Source: Nodosilinea sp. LEGE 06152 (GTDB lineage: Bacteria > Cyanobacteriota > Cyanobacteriia > Phormidesmidales > Phormidesmidaceae). From it: DNA of 64,000 nt. The notes below the pieces were generated by a model. The model was not told where the DNA came from, made no database searches, and worked only from the letters and a program-made list of their open reading frames with translations. The number at the start of each line of letters is the position of its first letter. The stretch's first letter is position 1. The stretch covers positions 480,349-544,348 of the forward strand of contig NZ_JADEWR010000003.1 in the NCBI RefSeq assembly GCF_015207525.1, read 5' to 3'. Made by a program: the position numbers and the translations under genes. Shown here one piece after another: positions 53,845 to 60,646 of this stretch.

Positions 53845-54942
53845 ATGTCAGACCAACGACCCAAGCCAGAGTCGCGCCGCAACGTGCTCAAGTATGTTGG
53901 TTTGCTGGCGGGGGGTGCGGCGCTGCCTGCCTCACTGCGGGCCGTTGGTGCCCAGCTGGGCTTTTCGAATCGCTTGGGGCCAGGTCTGTCGGCGCTGCCT
54001 GTCGATATAGCTGAGGCTACACCCCTGGCGGCGACTAGCCTCAGCCCTCACCGGGTGGCGCTGGTCAAAACGACCGATCGCGCGGCGGGTGTACGGCAGG
54101 CGATCGCCCTGCTGCAGCCCCCCAGCTTTAGCGGCAAAAGCGTGTTTATCAAACCCAACTACAACACGGGCGACCCGGCCCCGGCTTCCACCGACCCGGT
54201 GGTGCTAGAGACCCTGGTGCAGGAGATTCAGGGCGCTGGTGCGACCTCAATTACGGTGGGCGATCGCTCGGGGATGGCCGCCACCCGTGCCGCCATGACC
54301 CAGCAGCGGGTGTTTGCCCTGGCCGAGCGCCACGGCTTTACGCCCCTGGTCTTTGACGACTTGGGCCGCGACGACTGGCAGTACTTTGAGGCGGCGGGCA
54401 CCAACTGGTCGCAGGGGTTTGCGATCGCCCGCCCGGTGCTCAATGCCGATGCGATCGTCAACGTCTGCTGCCTCAAGACCCACCGCTTTGGCGGCCACTT
54501 TACCCTGTCGCTGAAAAATTCTATCGGCATGGTAGCTCGCCGGGTGCCGGGCGACGGGCATGACTACATGCGCGAGCTGCACCGCTCAGCCAACCAGCGA
54601 CTAATGATTGCCGAAGTCAACCGCGCCTATCGCCCCGCCCTGGTGGTGATCGACGGGGTAGACGCCTTTGTGGGCGGCGGCCCCGAGCAGGGGCAAAGAG
54701 TACAGGCAGGCGTTGTGCTGGCCAGCACCGATCGCATTGCCATTGATGCGATCGGCATTGCCCTGCTGCGAAAGCTGGGCACCACCCCTGATGTGTCTGG
54801 GGGGTCAATTTGGCAGCAGGCCCAGATTCGCCGCGCCGCCGACCTGGGCCTAGGTGCCACCCGCCCCGACCAGATCGATCTGGTGACAGCAGATGAGGCC
54901 AGCACCCAGATGGCAGACGAGATTCGCCAGTTTTTGAGCTAG
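53845..54942 (+). CDS. Tat-exported DUF362 domain protein
   Basis: A 365-residue protein. A twin-arginine signal (SRRNVLKYVGLLAGGAALPASL) marks export of a folded protein. The DUF362 region follows with VFIKPNYNTGDPAPASTDP, ITVGDRSG, NVCCLKTHRFGGHFTLSLKNSIGMV and a late VLASTDRIAIDAIG. No ferredoxin-type Cys cluster is present, unlike DUF362 proteins fused to 4Fe-4S domains. The enzymatic role of this family is not established. ATG at 53845 chosen because it places the Tat motif at the N-terminus. Confidence 0.9.
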   Translation: MSDQRPKPESRRNVLKYVGLLAGGAALPASLRAVGAQLGFSNRLGPGLSALPVDIAEATPLAATSLSPHRVALVKTTDRAAGVRQAIALLQPPSFSGKSVFIKPNYNTGDPAPASTDPVVLETLVQEIQGAGATSITVGDRSGMAATRAAMTQQRVFALAERHGFTPLVFDDLGRDDWQYFEAAGTNWSQGFAIARPVLNADAIVNVCCLKTHRFGGHFTLSLKNSIGMVARRVPGDGHDYMRELHRSANQRLMIAEVNRAYRPALVVIDGVDAFVGGGPEQGQRVQAGVVLASTDRIAIDAIGIALLRKLGTTPDVSGGSIWQQAQIRRAADLGLGATRPDQIDLVTADEASTQMADEIRQFLS

Positions 54943-55001
54943 CCGCAGTCCTTCAATCCTTGTCCCCTACCGCAGAGCTAGCATTTTCGAGCTTTGTGTG
55001 G

Positions 55002-56216
55002 TTAGCAGCCTCTGTCATTGAGGAGAGCAAGGCAGGCCTGGGCGATCGCCCATTCTTCCTGGGTGTGAATGACCAGCGATCGCACCCTAGACTCCTCCCT
55101 GGCAATATCTTGATCCTCCTCGGCCCGGCTCAGGTCTGCCTTCAGCCGCAGCCCCAAAAACTCAAAGCCCTCGCAGGCCTGCTGCCACACCAGCGGGCTA
55201 TTTTCGCCAATACCCGCGGTAAACACCACCGCATCCAGCCCGCCCAGGCTGGCGATCATGCCACCCATTTTGCGGCGCAGACGGTGAATAAAAGTATCAA
55301 AGGCCAGCTGGGCCTGGGCGTTGCCCCCCTCCATCGCCTCCACCACCGATCGCAGGTCGTTGCCAATGCCAGACAGCCCTTTCAGTCCAGACTCCTTATT
55401 CAGCAGTTGGTCGAGCTGATCAGCCGTATAGCCCTCCTGGCGCATCAGGTAAATCAGAATGCCGGGGTCAACGCTGCCCGAGCGACTGCCCATCATCAGC
55501 CCGTCTAGGGGCGTAAAACCCATGGTGGTGTCAATGCTGAGGCCGTCCTTGACCGCTGCCAGCGAGCAGCCGTTGCCCAGGTGGCAGGTAAGAATCTTGA
55601 GGTCGGCCAGATCGCGCCCCATCATGTCGGCAGCCCGCTGGGCGACGTACTGGTGGCTAATGCCGTGGAAGCCGTAGCGGCGAATGCCCTGCTCGACCCA
55701 AGCGTGGGGGCCAGGGTAGGTGGCAGCGGCCTCGGGCATGCGGGCATGGAAGGCGGTGTCGAACACCGCCACCTGGGGCACGTCACCCAAAATGCCCTCT
55801 AACGCCTCAATGCCCTGCAGGTTGGCCGGGTTGTGGGCCGGGGCCAAAGGAATCAGCCGTTGAATGGCGGCTTTAACCGCCTCGTCAATGGGCACGCTGT
55901 CGATGTAGTCGCGCCCGCCGTGCACCACCCGATGACCCACAGCGTCGATATCTGAGAGACTATCGAGCACCTGGGTAGGGCCGTCGACCAGAGTATTTAC
56001 CATCGCCTCTAGGCCCTCGGCTTTGTCGGTAATGGGCAGCACCTGCTGAATCGATTCTCCTGCACCGCTGGCGGAGAGTTCTACCTGACCCTGCTGATGG
56101 GTCCAGTCGAGGGCGGCCCGCCACAGGGGATTCGGAACTTCAGAATTATCCTTATCCAGATCAAACAGGCAGCTTTTATGGCTGCTCGACCCGGCATTGA
56201 GCACGAAGATTTTCAT
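55002..56216 (-). CDS. ackA: Acetate kinase
   Basis: A 404-residue ASKHA-fold enzyme converting acetate and ATP to acetyl phosphate and ADP, reversibly. Signatures: KIFVLNAGSSSHKSCLFDL, GHRVVHGG, VFDTAFHARMPEAA, RRYGFHGISHQYVAQRA, CHLGNGCSLAAV, GLMMGSRSGSVDPGIL and VFTAGIGENSPLV. Full length. No pta gene is adjacent in this window. Confidence 0.97.
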   Translation of the reverse strand: MKIFVLNAGSSSHKSCLFDLDKDNSEVPNPLWRAALDWTHQQGQVELSASGAGESIQQVLPITDKAEGLEAMVNTLVDGPTQVLDSLSDIDAVGHRVVHGGRDYIDSVPIDEAVKAAIQRLIPLAPAHNPANLQGIEALEGILGDVPQVAVFDTAFHARMPEAAATYPGPHAWVEQGIRRYGFHGISHQYVAQRAADMMGRDLADLKILTCHLGNGCSLAAVKDGLSIDTTMGFTPLDGLMMGSRSGSVDPGILIYLMRQEGYTADQLDQLLNKESGLKGLSGIGNDLRSVVEAMEGGNAQAQLAFDTFIHRLRRKMGGMIASLGGLDAVVFTAGIGENSPLVWQQACEGFEFLGLRLKADLSRAEEDQDIAREESRVRSLVIHTQEEWAIAQACLALLNDRGC

Positions 56217-56248
56217 CCCCTCTTCCCTGTCTTCAACTCAAGGTTTAA

Positions 56249-56375
56249 AGTTCAAAATTCAAAATTCAAGAATTCCCCCTATTTCCTGGGGCAGCAAGGC
56301 AGAAGTAAGCTGGCTATTCAGAAAGCTTGAGCTGACACCCGAGAATTTTTCATTTTTAATTTTGCATTTTGAACT
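56249..56375. repeat. AT-rich element with 18-bp terminal inverted repeats
   Basis: AGTTCAAAATTCAAAATT (56249-56266) and its reverse complement with one mismatch (56358-56375) bound a 127-bp non-coding segment between ackA and the histidine phosphatase gene. TTCAAAATTC-like strings are common dispersed repeats in filamentous cyanobacteria. It could be a tiny non-autonomous element or an intergenic repeat. Confidence 0.55.
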
Positions 56376-56388
56376 CCGCGCAGCGGCA

Positions 56389-57027
56389 CTAGGTTCCCGG
56401 TCTCGAATCCAGCTCCTCGGGCAAATGGGAGCGATCGCCGTGTTTGACCAGCATCGGGCCATGCTTGTCAAAGCACACCAGGCTAACTGAGGCGACGGGG
56501 AGGGCAATGCGATCGCGGTACCGACCGCTATCAATGCCCAACAGATTGCAGAGAATCAGCCGAATCGTGGTCTTGTGAGACACGATTAGCACGTTGCCTT
56601 CGGTGTGGTTGGCTTCAATTTCAGCCACCACCAGAGAGGCGCGGCTGGCTACCTGCACCCCCGTTTCGCCTCCAGTAGGCGGGTTCCAGGCCGGTTCTGT
56701 CAGCCAGCGAATGTAGTCTTCGTTGTAGTGTTCGTGCACGTACTCGTGGGTTTTTTCTTCCCACTCGCCAAAGTACATTTCCTTTAGCCCGTCGCGCAGC
56801 TGCATCGTCTGGCCCGTGGCTTCGCAGAGGGGCGTTGCCGTGGCCACGGTGCGCTTCAGCGGGCTGGCGTAGACCGCCTGCCAGTCGAGGCGCTGGTACT
56901 TGTCGGCAAAGGCCTGGGCCATAGCCGCACCAGATTCGGTCAGGTCTACGTCAGTAAAGCCGCAGTAGGTGCCGGTCTGGCTCGATTCAGTTTCGCCGTG
57001 GCGGAGGAAGTAGAGGTGGAGGGACAT
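56389..57027 (-). CDS. Histidine phosphatase family protein (phosphoglycerate-mutase-like)
   Basis: A 212-residue enzyme of the histidine phosphatase superfamily. The catalytic LRHGETESSQTG carries the phosphorylated His. YASPLKRTVATATPL follows with conserved Arg, then LKEMYFGEWEEKTHEYV and the second His in VLIVSHKTTIRLILC. It may act as a mutase or a broad phosphatase (SixA/CobC-like). I chose the ATG at 57027 (MSLHLYFLRHG); longer frames upstream only translate the repeat array (THPPTYPP-type). Confidence 0.92.
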   Translation of the reverse strand: MSLHLYFLRHGETESSQTGTYCGFTDVDLTESGAAMAQAFADKYQRLDWQAVYASPLKRTVATATPLCEATGQTMQLRDGLKEMYFGEWEEKTHEYVHEHYNEDYIRWLTEPAWNPPTGGETGVQVASRASLVVAEIEANHTEGNVLIVSHKTTIRLILCNLLGIDSGRYRDRIALPVASVSLVCFDKHGPMLVKHGDRSHLPEELDSRPGT

Positions 57028-57029
57028 AG

Positions 57030-57268
57030 GGGGGGAAGGGTGGATGGGTGGGAGAGTGGATGGGTGGGGGAGTGGATGGGTGGGAGAGTGGATGGGTGGG
57101 AGAGTAGGTGGGTGGGAGAGTAGGTGGGTGGGAGAGTGGATGGGTGGGAGGGTAGGTGGGGGGTAAGTGAGGGGTATGGAGGGCAGGCGAGTTTGGGTTT
57201 GGACTAACCCATCTACCCATCTACCCATTTACCCATCCACCCATCCACCCGCCTACCCACCTACCCGC
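57030..57268. repeat. Second G-rich/C-rich short tandem repeat array
   Basis: The left part (about 57030-57170) repeats GGTGGGAGAGTGGATG-like 16-bp units. The right part (about 57207-57268) repeats ACCCATCT/ACCCATCC 8-bp units. The halves are inverted relative to each other, as in the array at 20127-20340. The array fills the gap from the glgP stop codon to the start of the histidine phosphatase gene. Confidence 0.9.
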
Positions 57269-59791
57269 CTACACATTCAACCCCGCCTGCGCCTGGTCGT
57301 ACTCCAACAACTCTACCGGCACGGGCGACACGTTCCAGATGTCGTTGCAGTAGTCGCGGATGGAGCGATCGCTCGAAAACTTGCCCATGCGCAGGGCGTT
57401 GAGAATTGACATGCGTGACCAGTTTTCCTGATTTTGGTAGGCGATGCCGACCTGGTCTTGGGCGTCAATGTAGGCCTGGTAGTCGGCCAGCAGTAGGTAG
57501 GGGTCGCTGTAGAGCAGGTTGTCGGTAAGGGGCTTAAACAGCTCTGGGTTGCCTTTAGCAAAAAAGCCGCAGTTAACCAGATCGATTACCTCTTTGAGCT
57601 GGGGGTTGCTGCTGTAGTAGTCCCAGGGGTTGTAGCCCTTGGCTTTGAGGGCCATTACCTCGTTGGTGGTGAGGCCAAAGAGAAAGAAGTTTTCGTCACC
57701 TACCTGCTCACGAATTTCGACGTTAGCGCCGTCGAGGGTGCCGATGGTGAGGGCACCGTTCATCGAAAATTTCATGTTGCCGGTACCGGAGGCCTCTTTA
57801 CCAGCGGTCGAAATTTGCTCGGACAGATCGGCGGCCGGGTACACCCGCTGGCCAAAGGTGACGTTGTAGTCGGGCAAAAAGACTACCTTGAGGCGATCGC
57901 CGATGGCGCTGTCATTGTTCACCACATCGCCGACGGCGGTGATGAACTTAATCATCAGCTTGGCCATGTGGTAGCCGGGGGCCGCCTTACCGCCAAAGAT
58001 AAAGGTGCGGGGGGTGATATCCAAACTGGGGTTTTGCTTTAGCCGCTCGTAGAGAGTAATGATGTGCAGCACGTTGAGGTGCTGGCGCTTGTACTCGTGA
58101 ATGCGCTTGACCTGAATGTCAAACAGCGAGTCGGGGCTGACGGCAATGCCGGTGCGGCTGTGGATGTAGCTGGCCAAATCTTGCTTAACGTCGCGCTTGA
58201 TCTGCCGCCAGTACTGCCGAAAGCCGGGCTCATCGGCGTAGCCTTCTAGCTGCCGCAGCTGATCCATATTTTGCAGCCAGCCGTCGCCCAGCTTTTCGGT
58301 GTAGAGCGCCGCCAGGCGAGGGTTGCTGAGGGCCAGCCAGCGACGGGGGGTAACGCCATTGGTAACGTTGCGAATTTTGCTCGGGAACAGCTCGTGAAAG
58401 TCTTTAAGAATGGTCTGCTTGACCAGCTCGCTGTGCAGGGCGGCCACCCCGTTGATGGCGTAGCTGCCCAGACTGGCCAGGTTGGCCATGCGCACGTAGC
58501 GATCGCCAGATTCGTCAATTAGCGACAGGCTGGCCAGCTTGGCGGGGTCGTTCAGGTACTGCACCCGCACCTGATCCATAAACCGCTGGTTGATTTCAAA
58601 GATGATTTCCAGGTGGCGGGGCAGCAGGCCGCCAAACAGCGAAATTGGCCACTTCTCTAGCGCTTCGGGCAGCAGGGTGTGGTTGGTAAAGGCAAAGGTG
58701 TGCTGGGTGATGTGCCAGGCCTTATCCCACTCGATGCCGTGCTCGTCGAGCAGCAGGCGCATCAGTTCGGCGACGCCGACGGCGGGGTGCGTGTCGTTGA
58801 GCTGGGCGGCAAACTTTTCGTGAAAGTCTTCTAACCGCCGCCCCGAGGCCAGGTGAATGCGAATCATATCCTGCAGGGCGCAGGAGACAAAGAAAAACTG
58901 CTGCTCTAGCCGCAGCTGCTTGCCTTCGATCTGCTCGTCGTTGGGGTAGAGCACCTTGGAGATATTCTCGGAGGTGACTTTGCTGTTGACGGCACCGTAG
59001 TAGTCGCCCACGTTGAACGACTGAAAGTTAAACGATTCTACCGCCTCGGCCTTCCACAGGCGCAGGGTGTTGATGGTGTTGACCTTGTAGCCCGGAATCG
59101 GCGTGTCGTAGGGGATGCCCTTCACCTGCTTGCCGGGAAGCCAGCGCTTGCGGTAGCGGCCATCGGAGTCGGTGTAGCCCTCGGTGCGACCACCAAAGCC
59201 CACCGTTACCGCCGATTCGGGGTGAGGAATTTCCCAGGGGTTGCCGTACTGGAGCCACTTGTCGGTGCTTTCGACCTGCCAGCCGTCGCGAATATCTTGA
59301 TCAAAAATGCCGAACTCGTAGCGAATGCCGTAGCCAATAGCCGGAATTTGCAGGCTGGCCAGCGATTCCATATAGCAGGCGGCGAGACGGCCCAGACCGC
59401 CGTTGCCCAAGCCCGGTTCTTCTTCCTGAGCTATCAGCTCGTCAAAATTGAGGCCCGACTCTGCGATCGCCTGCTTGACTGGCTCGGTAATGCCCAGGTT
59501 GAGCAAATTGCGGCCCAGGTGTGGCCCCAGCAAAAACTCGGCCGATAGGTAGGTGACCACCCGCACCTCAGGCTTGAGATAAGTGCGGGTGGAGTTGAGC
59601 CAGCGCTGCATCATGCGATCGCGCACGGTATAGGCCAGCGCCAGGTAAAAGTCGTTGCGGCTAGCTACCTGAGGCCACTTGCCCTGAATGTAGAACAAAT
59701 TATCGGCCAGCGCCCGACGCAGGGTATCTACGCTGAGGCCAGTGCGGTCGTCCTCAATATCGACCGTGGGGCAGTTGGGGGGAATGGCCAT
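57269..59791 (-). CDS. glgP: Glycogen phosphorylase
   Basis: An 840-residue GT35 enzyme releasing glucose-1-phosphate from glycogen, using pyridoxal phosphate. Signatures: AYTVRDRMMQRWLNSTRTY, LGNGGLGRLAACYMESLAS, QLNDTHPAVGVAELMRLL, NGVTPRRWL and the PLP-lysine region EASGTGNMKFSMNGALTIG. Full length. AGGAG lies before the ATG at 59791. In cyanobacteria it mobilises storage glycogen at night or in stress. Confidence 0.97.
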   Translation of the reverse strand: MAIPPNCPTVDIEDDRTGLSVDTLRRALADNLFYIQGKWPQVASRNDFYLALAYTVRDRMMQRWLNSTRTYLKPEVRVVTYLSAEFLLGPHLGRNLLNLGITEPVKQAIAESGLNFDELIAQEEEPGLGNGGLGRLAACYMESLASLQIPAIGYGIRYEFGIFDQDIRDGWQVESTDKWLQYGNPWEIPHPESAVTVGFGGRTEGYTDSDGRYRKRWLPGKQVKGIPYDTPIPGYKVNTINTLRLWKAEAVESFNFQSFNVGDYYGAVNSKVTSENISKVLYPNDEQIEGKQLRLEQQFFFVSCALQDMIRIHLASGRRLEDFHEKFAAQLNDTHPAVGVAELMRLLLDEHGIEWDKAWHITQHTFAFTNHTLLPEALEKWPISLFGGLLPRHLEIIFEINQRFMDQVRVQYLNDPAKLASLSLIDESGDRYVRMANLASLGSYAINGVAALHSELVKQTILKDFHELFPSKIRNVTNGVTPRRWLALSNPRLAALYTEKLGDGWLQNMDQLRQLEGYADEPGFRQYWRQIKRDVKQDLASYIHSRTGIAVSPDSLFDIQVKRIHEYKRQHLNVLHIITLYERLKQNPSLDITPRTFIFGGKAAPGYHMAKLMIKFITAVGDVVNNDSAIGDRLKVVFLPDYNVTFGQRVYPAADLSEQISTAGKEASGTGNMKFSMNGALTIGTLDGANVEIREQVGDENFFLFGLTTNEVMALKAKGYNPWDYYSSNPQLKEVIDLVNCGFFAKGNPELFKPLTDNLLYSDPYLLLADYQAYIDAQDQVGIAYQNQENWSRMSILNALRMGKFSSDRSIRDYCNDIWNVSPVPVELLEYDQAQAGLNV

Positions 59792-59913
59792 AGGGGACTC
59801 CTGAACAGGGGCAGAACGTAGAGATGGCTTAATTTGCGATTTCTGGTTTCAGCTACTTTAAGGGAGCTAGGTTATGAGAAGGTTTAGCCCAGGAAAGGTT
59901 TAAGGTTCTCGCG

Positions 59914-59946
59914 AGACCTCCGAGGTTTTCAAAACCTCGGAGGTCT
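59914..59946. repeat. REP palindrome, left copy
   Basis: AGACCTCCGAGGTTTT, a single C, then its exact reverse complement: a 33-nt perfect palindrome with 16-bp arms. A partial extra copy (TCGGAGGTCTC) follows at about 59951. The matching copy is at 60501-60533. Confidence 0.92.
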
Positions 59947-59999
59947 GGACTCGGAGGTCTCTGGGAACGTTAAGAGAATGTTGCATCTAGTTCTTCTCC

Positions 60000-60488
60000 A
60001 TGCCGCGTCGAGCTCTCCCGTTCCAACCAGAGCAGGCTCTAGATGTGGTGGCCTATTGCCTGATGCCGAATCACTATCATTTGCTGGTGCAGTGTAAAAC
60101 CCGTGCCGTGTCTGGAGCGATGATGCGGCTATCTGTGGCCTACACCAAAGCGATGAATCGACGCTACAACCGGGTAGGGGTTTTGTTTCAGGGCCAGTTT
60201 CAAGCGATCGCGGTGGATAGTGACGAGTATCTGTACCATCTGACCCGGTACATCCACCTAAACCCGGTGAAAGCTGGGCTAGTGGCTCATCCCCAGGATT
60301 GGGAGTTTTCCAGTTATCTGGACTATGCGGGGCTGCGATCGGGCACCTTACCGAAGCTGGATGTTGTACGGCAGCAATTGAGGTCTGAAGCCGCGTATCA
60401 GACGTTTCTGAAGCCTGATGATCAGCATCTACCGGCCCTGAGCAGAGATTTTGCGACGAACCTGAAAGCCCTCATGTTTGATGAGTAG
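60000..60488 (+). pseudogene. REP-associated tyrosine transposase (RAYT, Y1_Tnp), 5'-truncated
   Basis: A 162-residue reading frame of the IS200/TnpA-REP type. The HUH metal-binding motif is HYH in YCLMPNHYHLLVQ. Further family segments are VAYTKAMNRRYNRVGVLFQGQFQAI, DEYLYHLTRYIHLNPVKAGL and WEFSSYLDYAGLRSGTL. Full-length relatives carry about 40-50 more N-terminal residues; here an in-frame stop lies just upstream of 60000, so the N-terminus is lost. The REP palindromes on both sides are the substrates expected for such enzymes. Probably inactive, though the catalytic core is largely kept. Confidence 0.85.
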
Positions 60489-60500
60489 CCTCTAGCCTCT

Positions 60501-60533
60501 AGACCTCCGAGGTTTTGAAAACCTCGGAGGTCT
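60501..60533. repeat. REP palindrome, right copy
   Basis: The same 33-nt palindrome as at 59914-59946, with the central base G in place of C, so it is the exact reverse complement of the left copy. The two bracket the RAYT gene at 54 and 13 nt. Confidence 0.92.
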
Positions 60534-60646
60534 GGCTTGTGGGGTCGGCGTAGCCAAGAGCGTGGAGGATTTTGATGGTGCGATCGCAGCTTTTAGGTTG
60601 TCAGCAGAAGGTTGCGATGCTTTGCCCCTCCTACGCTTAATTGCTG

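Noticed and set aside
56989..57228. N-terminal extension of the histidine phosphatase made of PPTHPP-type repeats
   Set aside because: It translates the repeat array; the conserved start MSLHLYFLRHG is at 57027.
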